Source of the DNA: Bursaphelenchus xylophilus
Lineage: Eukaryota > Nematoda > Chromadorea > Rhabditida > Aphelenchoididae
Assembly: GCA_904066235.2 (NCBI GenBank)
Contig: CAJFCV020000003.1
Span: 12,400,001-12,464,000 of the forward strand
Length of the DNA stretch: 64,000 bases
Reading direction: 5' to 3'
Below the pieces are notes generated by a model. The model saw nothing but the letters and a program-made list of their open reading frames with translations, ran no database searches and had not been told where the DNA came from. Every line of letters starts with the position of its first letter. Positions within the stretch are counted from its first letter, which is position 1. Made by a program: the position numbers and the translations under genes. Shown one piece after another: positions 14,203 to 25,435 of this stretch.

Positions 14203-16627
14203 ATGGCAGCGGCACGCCATTTGTTGCTTCAGCCGCTGCGGCTTGGCGCGCACGCCGCCAGGTCCACCCGAAACTCCACTATCTGGTTTCCGGATGCCAA
14301 ATTTATGAGGGAGTACAAAGTAAGTTAATTTCCTTTCTTGTTTTATGTGTTTAGACAGGCCGTGCTGAGTATCGTTTATTTTTGATGCGACCATCTCTGA
14401 ATTTTTCAGAAACTTGGAGAAGCCGGTCTGGTCAACTTCCCCTATGAGGATAGTCAAATGGAAAGGGACCTGGGCGCCAAGAAGTTGTTGGAGGAGTATC
14501 AAAAGCTGCCAATGATGGCGGACAACCTCGTTGGACCTCATCGAGAGAAACAGTTCGAAAATATGATCCTCAACTTTGGTCCACAGCATCCTGCCGCTCA
14601 CGGTGTGCTTCGATTGGTCTTGAAGTTGGAAGGAGAGGTATGGAGTTTTCTTTCGTTTTGTTTCTGGATTTTAGGTGATGGTGAAGGTAAATGTCGATGG
14701 ATTAGGCGGTTTTTGTCCGGATAGCGTGGCAGAACTTTTTCGAGAGCTGTGTACGAGGGTTTTCGTCCCTCGTAAACAGTTTTTAGAGATTTTCTAGCTG
14801 TAATCTTTTTGTGGCAGCTTTTTTATGTTATACATGCGACTTTTGAGAATGTTACTGGAAATGTATACATTGAACTCGAATTCAGCTAATTTACAGATTC
14901 TTAAAGGTTGCATTAGCTTTAGAGAGGGTTTATATTGATACTCAATATTTGTTTTCTTCAAAATTCTCTAAAGGCAACCGAATATTCACGTTTCTTCTTC
15001 TCCATAACCTCATGATCTTAATTTCAGGCAGTGATCAAAGCTATTCCCCACATTGGTCTTCTTCATCGAGCTACTGAGAAGCTAATCGAACACAAGACCT
15101 ATACTCAAGCTCTCCCTTACTTTGATCGGTTGGATTATGTCTCCATGATGAACAATGAGCAAACCTTTGCCTTGGCCATTGAGAAGTTACTGGGAATTGA
15201 TATTCCACCAAGAGCCAAGTGGATTCGAAGTGAGTTTTGTTTTATTTTTTGTGTTTGTACTTTTAGGATGAACGAAGAGGAAATAATTGGCCAACTGACG
15301 AAAAGTTTATATTGTACTAGACAAAAAATCAATCTTTCGGGATTTGGCTCTTATTTTTGAAAATTTTCAGCCCTATTTGCCGAGTTGACCCGTATCCAGA
15401 ACCATATTATGGGTTTGACCACACACGCTTTGGATATCGGAGCTATGACTCCATTCTTCTGGCTTTTCGAGGAACGCGAGAAACTTTTCGAATTCTCCGA
15501 GCGAGTGTGCGGCGCTCGAATGCACGCGAATTATGTTCGACCTGGAGGTGTGGCATGGGATCTGCCTCTGGGACTGCTAGACGATATCTACGATTGGGCC
15601 GTCAAATTTCCCCAAAGAATTGATGAACTTGAAGATGTTTTGACTGAAAATCGTATCTGGAAGAAGAGAACCATCGATATTGGAATCGTCAATGCCGCTG
15701 ATGCAGTGAACTGGGGATTCTCCGGGGTTATGTTGAGAGGATCGGGGATTAAATGGGATTTGAGGAAGACCCAGCCTTATGATGCCTATGATCAAGTGGA
15801 ATTTGATGTCCCAATCGGAACCAAAGGAGATTGTTATGATAGGTATGGTTTTAAAACGTTGATCTGGGTCTGTTACTGTCTGTGGTAAAATATGGCAGCT
15901 GTTGAACATTTCTCATTTGAGTAATAATTAAAAATTTATATTATACTTGACCATCAGATGATTTTTTTGCAAAAACTGTATTTTTTATGCTGTATTATAT
16001 AGAAACTGTTGTTAAAATGAGATTGCGGTTGTTTGTCAACTAAATTTTGTTATTTCAGATACCTGTGTCGTGTAGAAGAGATGCGCCAGTCCTTGAATAT
16101 TATCCTTCAATGCCTGAACAAAATGCCCGAGGGTGAAGTGAAAGTTGATGATAAGAAGGTGGTACCTCCAAACCGGGCGGAAATGAAAGTAAGTATTGTT
16201 TTTCTTTGTTTGTTTGAAGTTTAGAGGCGATTTGGATATTACACTTGGCATCTTTGGCTAAACAAGAGTTTTGGATGTTTTTTTGATGTCAAGTCCAAAA
16301 TGAAGCCTGATTTTGATCAAACAATGTGATGTAAACTTTGTCTAATTCCAGGACAGCATGGAGAGCTTAATCCATCACTTCAAATTCTTCACCGAAGGCT
16401 TCCAAGTCCCTCCAGGCGCCACCTACACCGCCACCGAATGTCCGAAGGGTGAGTTTGGAGTCTACCTGGTCGCCGACGGCACCTCGAAGCCGTACCGATG
16501 CTATATCCGCGCTCCCGGCTTCGCTCATCTCGCCAAAATCCACGACATTACCTACATGAGTCTGGTGGCGGATGTGGTTGCTGTGATCGGAACCATGGAT
16601 GTAGTGTTCGGAGAGGTGGATCGTTAA
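14203..16627 (+). CDS. NADH:ubiquinone oxidoreductase 49-kDa subunit (NDUFS2)
   Basis: Exons 14203-14319, 14410-14637, 15028-15229, 15371-15842, 16059-16188 and 16352-16627 give 474 residues in one frame. The protein is the NDUFS2/NuoD core subunit of mitochondrial complex I, which forms the ubiquinone site with PSST (NDUFS7). Residues 1-25 are Arg/Ala/Leu-rich with no acidic residue, as in a matrix-targeting sequence. Landmarks are [20 protein letters not shown] (quinone-pocket loop), [58 protein letters not shown]-type [23 protein letters not shown] and the terminal FGEVDR. The length fits the family. AATAAA lies at 16669-16674. C. elegans has two such genes (gas-1 and nduf-2.2), and I cannot say which is orthologous, so no symbol is given. 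The Cys ligands of ancestral NiFe hydrogenases are absent, as expected. Confidence 0.97.
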
Positions 16628-16900
16628 GCATTGCAACGTTTGAATAGGAAGATACAGTTGTAATTAACAATAAATTGAAAATTTTACTGGTTGGAGAGGG
16701 TTTCCGACATTTTTTTTTATTTCGCACAGTGCATTTTGAACCTTTTCCCACGCTTCTCGCCAACGCACAGTGCCGCTCTCGTTACGTTTCAATTTTATAA
16801 AATAATCGCGAGAAGCCAAAGATTTATCACAATCTATTATATTATAAAAATAACTACAAATAGCCCTACGACAAATAAAATAACGAAAAATATTGTCTAA
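16628..16900. other. NDUFS2 3' flank
   Basis: It contains the AATAAA polyadenylation signal and two GCACAGTGC palindromes (near 16725 and 16765). The final TAA at 16898-16900 is the left target duplication of the next element. Confidence 0.5.
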
Positions 16901-17931
16901 CAAGGGATCGGCAAATAGTTGTAACCTGCTTTCTTAACGAAACCTATATCATTTGAAAGAGGCTTAAAAATAGTTCACAGCGCAAAAAGAATTAGCTGCC
17001 TAAATTCACTTTGGACAAAGTTATGGCCAAAATACAGATTTTAGCCTAATTTCCGCCTCGCTTTATAAGCTCTCGGAATGGCAACAGAGTTGTGTCCAGT
17101 TGGCCGAGTGGTAGTGAGCCCACTTCCGGCTCAGCGAGTCCTGGTTTCGAATCCGGTCTCTGTAAATATTTTTCGTTTCGTCTCTTATATGCCACAAAAC
17201 CATGGTATGTTGACATTTTTTAATAATTTTTGTTCCTCCGCAGACAAAATCCATGGTTACGTAATTTTTCTGAGATTTTGAATTTTTTTGAAACGACCAC
17301 AAATTTGATGGTGATGAGAGTGGGTATGTCACTATCGTATAATTACAAGGGTGTTGTGCCAGTAACCTGACCGATTATGATTACTGGAGGATTATTCAAT
17401 TTAGAAGGGCCTATAAATATACATTTTTTCGAAAAAATACGAAGATAAAATTGTAAAATCGGCCAAAGACACTATTGCTGACACAGTGGACCAACCATTG
17501 GTAAGGCTAGGACGTAAGAAATTTTCGATTTTGAAATTTTCGTTTGTGAATGACCACTACGATCATATAAATGTATTTCCAAAGCTTTTTGCTCTAATTT
17601 TCCCTTTAACCTAGTTTTATTTACAATTTAATGTAACTAGCAGTAATGTCTAATAACATATAACCGAGGATTGGTAAAGCCATAAAACGACCGCGATAGA
17701 CGTTTTTGGATACCAGGAAATTAATAAAGACGATTTCAAACCGCCAGGACTACTGTAATATAAGGAACCGGCGTTTTGGCCGCATATAACCCCTTTCAAA
17801 AAGCGGTCGTATCTATGCCCTAAGGTAATTTAGGCAGCTAATTTTTTTGCGCTGTGCACTATTTTTAATGCTCTTTCAAACGGTATATGTTTCGTTAAGA
17901 AAGCAGGGTGCAACTATTTGCCGATCCCTTG
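16901..17931. mobile_element. Tourist/PIF-Harbinger-like element, ~1.03 kb, 115-bp TIRs
   Basis: The left terminus CAAGGGATCGGCAAATAGTT is repeated inverted at the right end. About 115 bp of each arm matches at roughly 85-90% by eye, covering CTTTCTTAACGAAAC, TTTGAAAGAG and TTAGCTGCCTAAATT. TAA flanks both ends (16898-16900 and 17932-17934), a 3-bp target duplication as made by PIF/Harbinger transposases. There is no transposase ORF, so it is non-autonomous. The interior holds a tRNA-like sequence at about 17094-17165. Confidence 0.85.
17094..17165 (+). ncRNA. tRNA-like sequence (pol III A and B boxes), probable relic
   Basis: TGGCCGAGTGG (17101-17111) matches the A-box consensus TRGCNNAGYNGG. 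GGTTTCGAATCC (17143-17154) matches the B box except for one extra T. The boxes are ~32 bases apart, in the tRNA range. The T stem pairs imperfectly and no clean acceptor stem or anticodon arm forms. I therefore call it a tRNA-derived relic or SINE-like segment captured by the surrounding element, not a functional tRNA. Confidence 0.45.
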
Positions 17932-17934
17932 TAA

Positions 17935-18122
17935 ATATACAAACAAGAAGGATGAATCCAATAATTTTGTATTTGATCCGTTGAAAGTCTGCGTGGAAAA
18001 CTTTGAAGGTGTTGTTATGGAGGTCAATAGCCATATCCGTTGTTTACATTGAGCTGAAACATGGAATGTAGAAAATGTAAAGAAAGTTGTGAAGAAACGA
18101 AAAAATCGCTGTATAAAGAATA
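17935..18122. other. Spacer between two inverted-repeat elements
   Basis: AT-rich sequence with no supported feature. Confidence 0.35.
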
Positions 18123-18650
18123 CCAATGGACTAATTTTTTCGTTGTACGAGAGGCTTGATGTGATTTGGGAGTTTTTTTTACATCGAACCCCTTCGAGAA
18201 CGAATAAAATGTTCAGTCGATTGGGATTCGTTATACAAAGACTTGGTCGAAACATGCAGTGCGGGAGAGGATGCAGTGGCCCAAAGCGCTTCCATTGCGT
18301 CCACGAGACATTCGGAATACCACTGAATACTTTTCTCTGCCCGAAAAGTAGCGTTCTTCTGTAGAAAGAGCGAGAAGGTAGTACCTTTGAATAAGGAAAC
18401 TTCTTCGTTCTCTCTTCAAAAGAAAGCTGTTTTTCGGGCAGAGATCGCGGTATTCAGTAGTATTCCGAATGTCTCCTGGACGCAATTGGAAGCGCTTTTG
18501 GCCACTGCATCCCCTCTCCCGCACTGCATATTTCAACCAAGTCTAAAATATAACAAATCCCAATCGACGAAGGGGTTCGATGTATAATAAAAAACTCCCA
18601 AATCACACCAAGCCTCTTCTACGACGAAAAAAATTTGTCCCTTGGGATTC
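18123..18650. repeat. ~530 bp inverted-repeat element abutting a stop codon
   Basis: The two halves form an imperfect palindrome. GGCTTGATGTGATTTGGGAG, ATCGAACCCCTTCG, CGATTGGGATT, GCAGTGCGGGAGAGGATGCA and AGACATTCGGAATAC on the left all recur inverted on the right, giving arms of ~200 bp and a short GAAAAGTAG-type centre. It has no coding capacity. The right edge reaches within a few bases of the stop codon of the minus-strand membrane-protein gene at 18652. The word TTGGGATTCGTTATA occurs in both arms' outer region. Confidence 0.75.
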
Positions 18651-18651
18651 G

Positions 18652-19853
18652 TTATAGAGCGAGATTTCTCGTCGGTACCTGTGATTGTGTGGGGCTGACA
18701 TTGGTCTGCTCCTCGTATTCGGCCCGTTGCGCTTTGTCTCGGCCCCTGTTGACCAGCCAAACGCACATCCAAATGCAGAAGACGATCAAGACAATAATTG
18801 CGAATATTATTATCAAAGCCAACGCCGCCGCAAATTTGGCATTCCAAGAGGCGTTCTCACAACAACCGCCATCACAACAGCCCAGGTCAACGTAGCATTG
18901 CTCGATGACTTGTTGACCGGTCGCTTGAAAACCGTAAATGCAGTCGAGATAATTGGGATCGGCTTCTAGAAATAGTGCTTTCTGTTGTATTATAGCAAAA
19001 AAATTTGAGAAATTCGAGTTTGTTTTTTTTTTAAAATACGAAGTTCCTCTTTGAGAAAGGACATCAGGGATGGTCTTAGTAGCAACGAGATTGTATGGCA
19101 TTTTTGGTCTAGAGAAATTACGGTCGATTTTTATGGACGAAATTACAAGAGCAGTCTGTCGGGAAATAATGTGTCTATCTCGCACGATACAATTCATTTT
19201 CTCGCCGGCGTTGCGACTTTCGATGCGACAGAGTGCGCATTATTTTCCCGACAGACTGAGAATACTATGTTACGGTAGTCTGGCGATAAAAATCAGCGAT
19301 TTTTCGATTCCTGTGTATCAATAGCTCCTTTCTTCCAGGCTTTGTCTCAGTCGGCTCATGACTGCCTCGGAAGTGCAAAGCCGCATTTTGTGAAAAATAT
19401 GCCTTCCGGGGATAATTGGGAAAAATATTTTTGGTCTGTTACTGAATCGCTAGCGCTTATTTTCAGCCAAAAAATCTCAGAATCAAGTTTTTCGTAAGAA
19501 TGCGTCTCACTTTCGGTTGTAATGGCGCAAAAATCGGGTTTTACATAGGCTAAAAAGACAATATCTTTCTGTAACTTACCACTAGGCCTCTGGTCTTGTA
19601 ACGTTGCTCCAACCAAACTTTGTCCTCCCGAATCTGACAGTTGGTAGGATGGGGCGTCGAATTGCCGGGTATTCACTGGCTGGATAATATGAGGGACATA
19701 TTGGAACCCTGAAACATCGGTTTAGTTTCCTGGTGTATTATTTTATGCAGAAAGAAGCAGTGATATCTTTTAAAATACGTATTGTAAATTGATCATGCTT
19801 AATATACCTGGTGTATCCCATCGAGACCACGGTGAGCGCTGTTCCTGTGCCAT
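18652..19853 (-). CDS. Single-pass Cys-rich membrane protein (Shisa/WBP1-VOPP1/CYYR1-like)
   Basis: Exons (minus) 19808-19853, 19580-19708 and 18652-18965 join with phase 1 at both junctions and give 162 residues. Residues ~1-65 are polar. Residues 67-94 hold a cluster of seven Cys with the pattern C-x14-C-x5-CC-x3-CC, including GCCDGGCC. A very hydrophobic helix (~101-128, FAAALALIIIFAIIVLIVF) follows, then a basic stop-transfer NRGRDKAQR and a Ser/Thr/Gln tail. A Cys cluster directly before one TM helix is the architecture of Shisa/WBP1/VOPP1/CYYR1-type small membrane proteins, often endolysosomal or trafficking adaptors; that assignment is by architecture only. No N-terminal signal peptide is visible, so an upstream exon may be missing. 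A CAG|GTACCG donor just before the last codons could extend the gene. Confidence 0.7.
19152..19259. mobile_element. MITE, family A, inside an intron
   Basis: A short (108 bp) copy, CAGTCTGTCGGGAAATAATG ... CATTATTTTCCCGACAGACTG, within intron 2 of the minus-strand membrane-protein gene. Confidence 0.85.
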
Positions 19854-20263
19854 TTAGTACTTATAATAGTCGCGATTACTGGCGTTGCGCCAGCAATCGT
19901 TTTATGGGCCTCCGTATAGCGTGTTGAGTTCGACGGATGTTGAACTGAGATGTGAAAAGTTTTAACAAAATAAATGTTACAGTCAATTAACGTTGTAAAA
20001 TACGTGACGAAATAAAGGGAAAGAGTTGATTAAAGGACTTTACCGCAACCTCTAACTAGGGAAGTGTAACTGACCCCCACCAAAGACAAGTGTTATACAA
20101 CGTTGGAAAGCCCTTGAAAAGTTTTTTCCCAAGCTGTGAATTGAACTGGCTTGGCTTGGCTTTTCAGCCTGCACATAAACCACTTGAAGCAACACCTGTG
20201 TGAAATTACATCTCACTGTACGAAAGAAAAAAATGTCCATGCACTTTATGAAAATACAAATAT
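19854..20263. other. 5' flank of the membrane-protein gene
   Basis: AT-rich, without a recognised gene. A GTCCATGCACTTTATGAAAATAC word (20236-20258) just before the next MITE recurs near 25228, 27912 and 31134, part of another dispersed repeat (family F). Confidence 0.35.
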
Positions 20264-20406
20264 CGTTCTGTCGGGAAAATAATGAGCACTCTGTCGCATC
20301 AAAAGTCGTATCGCCGCTGAGAAATTGAATTGTGTGCCGACACAAATTCACTGCAGCGATGTGATTGGCGCAGCGACATTGTGCTCATTATTTTCCCGAC
20401 ATACTA
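20264..20406. mobile_element. MITE, family A
   Basis: Ends CTGTCGGGAAAATAATGAGC and GCTCATTATTTTCCCGAC. The interior contains GCAGCGATGTGATTGGCGCA. Confidence 0.85.
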
Positions 20407-20830
20407 ATACCAATAATATTGCAGAAAAAGCTGAGGCGTCTAATCCCACGTTAAGCGCATGCAAAAGCGCGGCCGACAATTTGATCAGCCGCTGTTTCGA
20501 ACAGCCAGGCGCGTGTGGCCACGCGCAAACAAAAGGCCAAAGCGTTTGGACAACACGCGAACATAATCCAGACCTCCAACACTGCGGATCATTGCACAGT
20601 GTCAGAGGGAAGGGCGGATGGTTTTACGATTGGTAAAAATAGAAAATGCAAAAACAAGAAAAAAGTGGGAAAATAAAGAAAAAGGTTGGGGAAACACGGG
20701 GAAAATGTTCGAAAATAACTTTGCTCTGAGAGAAATGGATATTAGATTTATGAAAAAAAGGTAAAAAAGGACGTGTTTGAAGTGTCAAAGAAATAACAGT
20801 TTTAGTTGGCTTTTTTGGCATAGTGCACCA
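20407..20830. other. Unassigned repeat-rich spacer
   Basis: An A-rich stretch follows a GC-balanced block (20440-20630) that contains one GCACAGTGT. No gene can be supported. Confidence 0.3.
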
Positions 20831-21073
20831 AAGTTAATATTGGAAAAATGGCAAGCACTTTGTCGGATCGAAAATCGCAGCGACGTGGTCCGCGCAGCGA
20901 CATTGTACCCGTTATCAGTCTGTCGGAAAAATAACGGCGGATTGTCGCATCAAAATGTCTCGCCTCGCCGCTATCGCGCACCAAATCTTCAGTCTCGGCT
21001 TTCAGTCGCAAAGCGATGATGGGCGATTCCAAGGCGCGACGATCCGCCGTTATTTTCCCGAAAGACTGATATT
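20831..21073. mobile_element. MITE fragment plus a complete GGCGG-type family A copy
   Basis: 20831-20912 is the interior and right part of one copy. 20913-21073 is complete: TATCAGTCTGTCGG ... AACGGCGGATTGTCGCA ... GCGATGATGGGCGATTC ... CCGCCGTTATTTTCCCG. This GGCGG subtype differs internally from the GAGCAC subtype. Confidence 0.8.
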
Positions 21074-22977
21074 GTCCCGACGAACTGATATGTGAATGAA
21101 TTGGCGCCACGAGCAAAGCGAGTACAAAATTTTTTGTTTGAAATGTGGCATGCTGCAAAAAACCGGAACGTTGCAGGCTGCAAATTGCAGCTCGAGAATT
21201 TTCTTTCAAAAATTTTATTAAAAGCGTAGAATAAACCTCAAATGGCTGTATAAAGACAAACGATCAGAAAACTTGAAAGCTAGCCTTGCTCCAGCGACTT
21301 TCCGGAATGACTATTATTAGCAATCATCTCCCCTTCCCAAAAAATCAATTGCCGCAAAAAGCCGCGATACTCCCTGCAGCTCTCGCATGTATTGTTCGGA
21401 TTCTTTCCCCCCTCCATTGCGATCTCTCGGGCCGCAGAACAAATACTAGTTTTCTCCACGGGTCCTCGAGATTTTTTGTTTGTCAAACGAAAAAAACGGC
21501 TGCGCCGCGCAAAACGATTGGAGATTATACGAAGGGAGAGTCTCCTCGCGGCCAATAATTTTATAAGCCCTGATTGCGTAAGGCTTGCGTTCCGATTTTG
21601 CTCACCTCCAAGTGGGAAATGTAAACATTTAATTATGAGGATTAAAATGCTCGCGAATTTGTAGCCTTAAAAATAACGGTAAAAGTAGAGGTAAAGCTGG
21701 AAGGAAAATTGAATTTCGGATGCCAGTTTTGGCGAAAGTACACGAAAAATTAATGCAGAAAGGAAAGGTGGTGAAACAATGTCTCACGTACTATTCCGAA
21801 ATGTCGCCGGACTGAAATCGGCCACACGTGCTGTGCGAAAACAAAAGTTTTCTTTTTGCACCGTGCAATGGGCTTTTTTGGGCGGTAGCTCTCACCCTGA
21901 CCTGTTTCGCATAGCGCGAACGCCTAAAATCGGTTTGGCGACTTTCCAGAAGGACTAGCGTGAAAAATTATTCTTCTCTCAAGAAAAAAATTTTTACAGT
22001 AATCTTTTTCAGGCTCAACCATTTGATGATTAAGATATGGCTCCCAGGTCGGGCTGGGCCCAAGAAAATTTTGAGACGGGCCGGTAGATTGAGCTTTCTA
22101 GACCGGCCAAAAACTCTTGACATGTTTGTCGCTCAAGAAAACTTGTAAATTCCACTATGCGAACCGACCGCGCACAGTGCGAAATCACTTGCTAGGCCAA
22201 TCAAAGTGCAATTTCTTTAACTCCGGGCAAACAACCCGCAGGTTGTTTCTCGCGCAAAGTCACCTCGCGACGCCGCCCGCACCTTGTGAAAAAAATGTAA
22301 AGACTTTTTGGTCCGCCACATTGAAGAAATGAATGGAAATAGTCTCTAAATGTATTGAATGATAGTCAATGTTAAGATGGTTTGAATTAATAGTGTATTT
22401 CTGCTGTTTTTAAGCTTTTTTTGGGGGGTTTTCGCTAGTTTAAAAATATAATATTTTGTTTTGTCAATGCTACTGGCGTTTCAACGCGGAAACAACCTTA
22501 TTTGGCCGTATTGATAAAAAAACCCTGAAGCTCTTCGTCGCCTAAAATTGTGGTTCATCTCGGCAAACTGATGAAAGTTGGCGGTTTATCCTTGTTTTTG
22601 TTATCTTCCACCAAGTGTAACCGGATGATCTTAGCGACTAGGAGCGTATTACACGTTATTAGTAGTAATTTTCGTGGGTGCGAGATAATCCTCTCACACT
22701 TTTATTGTTCCATTCTCTGCAATCTGCTACTTTCTCCTCTAACACTTTCTTTGTGTTAATTTCCGTAAATGTTATGGAAAAAGATTTTAGAATCAAATTA
22801 TTTCCGCTGGTTAATCCCGACAGAAAGTGTCTTCCAATCTTAGGTTAATGAGTTATTTTAGAGGAGTAATTAACCGCAGTAGTGTGGTACGGTAGATTAA
22901 GCATGTGATCTAGGGAGGTCCCCTTTTGCAATAGTTTAGCGTCAAAAGAATAGGCTGAGAATTGTACCTGCAAGGTC
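21074..22977. other. Intergenic, no gene seen
   Basis: A pyrimidine/purine-balanced block at 21290-21640 gives overlapping ORFs on both strands with no splice support. GC-rich words at 22036-22105 (GGTCGGGCTGGGCCC, GGGCCGGTAG) are a fragment of the GC-rich hAT-like family. Two GCACNGTGC copies lie near 21860 and 22173. Confidence 0.35.
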
Positions 22978-23700
22978 GTGTCCAAGCTTGACATGGCGCC
23001 CAGGCCCGGTTTGAAGCAAATTTTTAAGGCCGGCGCACGTCAAAATGACCGCCTACCGGAAGTTCGAAAAACCCCAAGTTCGACAACCAAAAGTTCGAAT
23101 GCCGCAAGTTCGAATGCCGCAAGTTCGAATACTAGAAGTTCGAAAAACCTCAAATTAGAAAAACCAAAAGATCGAAAACCGGAAGTTCGAAATGTGAAAA
23201 TATAAAAAATGCAGAATGAAAAAAAAGAATTAAAACAGAAAAATAGATTTTGTTTATAAAATAGGATAATTTTAACTTAAAGTCTTTGCGATCCCATTCA
23301 AAAAAGACGGAAAATCGAACTCGGAAAAACGGGTTACCAAATTACCAAATATGAAGGAAGCAATATCCACCACAAAAAAGCCACGAATCCCGAGAACGAC
23401 ACAGTTGGATTGGCTCCGTGACGAATCTTGATCAGCTCGACACCACCAACCTCCATCGTAGAGAATGAATGATTGAAGAGGAAGTGTATTTTGCAAAATA
23501 ATTATATGCAAATTATAATTTAAATATTAATTAACTTTTTTTTTCATTTTCGAACTTTAGTCATTCGAACTTTAGGTTATTCAAAGTTACGGTCATTCGA
23601 ACATTAGGTAGTTCGAACTGGAGGTCGTTCGAACTTTAGTCATTCGAACTTTAGGCATTCGAACTTGCGGATTCGAACTTGCGGTATGTCTCCCGTCAAA
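22978..23700. repeat. Inverted AGTTCGAA minisatellites around a short unique core
   Basis: 23050-23190 contains tandem ~14-bp units of the type AAGTTCGAATGCCGC. 23545-23690 contains the inverse type CATTCGAACTTTAG/GGTATTCGAACTTGCG. The two blocks could pair as a long, imperfect stem around ~350 bp of unrelated sequence. The left edge (22989-23045: GACATGGCGCCCAGGCCCGG, GAAGCAAATT) is a fragment of the GC-rich family. Confidence 0.7.
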
Positions 23701-23895
23701 ATGTGGAGTCCGGTGACCGGAATAGTCTCTTCGCTATCGGTTTTTTACACTTCTTCTTGATTTCACAGAGAAAGAGACAAAAAAGACACGCAAAACATAC
23801 TCTCTCGCCCCAAAAATTCCCCATTTTTTCCCCGACAAAAACTTTTTTCGCGTCTTTTTTGACGAATTGCCAACCAAATCACCAAAAAGTTGACA
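23693..23895. repeat. Dispersed repeat, family C (copy 1)
   Basis: GTCCGGTGACCGGAATAG, CTATCGGTTTTTTACACTTC, TTGATTTC and CTCTCTCGCCCC blocks recur in the opposite orientation at 47195-47425 and 61745-61990. Confidence 0.75.
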
Positions 23896-24934
23896 TGTCT
23901 GCACGGTGTGCCGTCTGCGAACAATTTATCGCGCGGCGAGGCTTTTTGGCCACTCTTGTATTATGCTACGAGCCATGTGTGTTCCAACTAGGTCCATAAC
24001 AGCCGTATTACCAGTTCTCTATGACTATAACAACTCTTGGAAGACCTCTGTTTTTACGGCCTTAATTTGTGTTGTATTCGGATTTGATCAAATGTGATTT
24101 TTGGTTTGTCCGGATTCAGTTCTTCTCGTTTCCATCACTGAATACAGGGAATCTTGTCTTATTGTTAACTGTGAATTCCTATAACTTTCATATCTTCGCG
24201 GAACAACTCTGTTTCATCTTCGAAAACATTCCTGTTTACTCCAGCAATTATCAGGACTCTCGTCATTCCGATTTTTCCACTGTTATCTTGTAAACATCAG
24301 CTATTACACCATCCAAATCCAATTAATGATCATCCTCTTGCACCGATTTCCATATGTTTTCCACAAGTGTCACGCAGTAATTCTCCTGAAATTTGCGTAG
24401 GTAATCAGATTAATCGGATTTACGACGGTTTTTACCGTCGATTAAACGTCAATTGCGAGGGTTGAGTGCTTTCCGGCGGATGACATTTGGTTCTAATGTG
24501 TGAGACGCGGTTTTCTCGAACCGGATATTGCGAATGCATGAACGTAATTTTCACGAAAACAAGCGTTTTGGGTGGACTACGTGGATTCGGTGGGGTTCTA
24601 GAAGATGGCGATGCGAAAGTTCGTTTTTATACGTGGTGATTGCAAGAACGAGTGTCGTAGGCGTTGAATTGCGTAGGGTCAGTATCGGTTTTTTTGCAAA
24701 TTTTTTCTTTTCACATGCCGTTCTGAATGGTACAAGTGGCAGGAATTATTTGAATTTTGCAAAATTTTAGGCTTCTTCAGTGGAGAAAGAACAGTTCGTT
24801 GAAGGCCAAAGTCGTGGTTTATCATGGCGAAAATTTTTGAATCTTCCGAGACCATGTTTATAAAATAATTTCTCAGACTGCCTTGCTCAGGATTTCTTCC
24901 GATTATGCCTGGCAAACGTATCAAAATTTTTTTC
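23896..24934. other. Intergenic, no gene seen
   Basis: AT-rich sequence with short ORFs lacking splice support. Confidence 0.3.
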
Positions 24935-25090
24935 CAGTCTGTCGGGAAAATAATGAGCACTCTGTCGCATCGAAAGTCGCATCGCTGCCGAGAAAATGAA
25001 TTGTGTCGCGGAAAAATCAAATCGCTTTTTACTTCAGCGACGCTCTCGGCGAAGCGACATTTGCTCATTATTTTCTCGACAGACTGATAT
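24935..25090. mobile_element. MITE, family A (GAGCAC subtype)
   Basis: CAGTCTGTCGGGAAAATAAT opens the element and CATTATTTTCTCGACAGACTGATA-type sequence closes it. Interior blocks GTCGCATCGAAAGTCGCATC and AAATCGCTTTTTACTTCAGC are typical. Confidence 0.9.
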
Positions 25091-25280
25091 TTACATGTAT
25101 AGGTCTATCGCGCGTGCAAAATTTGTGACGACACAGTTGAAAAATAGGCTTGCGCGCCGCGATGTGTCGACTGCACAATGCAAAATATGTAATGCTCGGT
25201 GCAGAACAGCATTGCGACAGAAAGTCTGTGCACTTTATGAAAATGTTAATAGTATTGTAGCTGTGTGAACAGGTTTGTAT

Positions 25281-25435
25281 CCGTCTGTCGGGAAAATAAT
25301 AAACACTCTGTCGCATCAAAACCTGCATCGCCGCTGAAAAAGTAAATTGTGTTGCGACAAAATCAAGTTGCTTTTCACTTCAGCGCAGTGATACGCGCAG
25401 CAACATTTTCTCATTATTTTCCCGACAGACTGATA
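25281..25435. mobile_element. MITE, family A
   Basis: Full copy with both termini, separated from the previous copy by ~190 bp that carry a family-F fragment (GTGCACTTTATGAAAATG). Confidence 0.9.

Noticed and set aside
17094..17165. Functional tRNA gene
   Set aside because: A and B boxes are present, but the T stem mispairs, the B box has an extra base, and no acceptor stem or anticodon arm forms.
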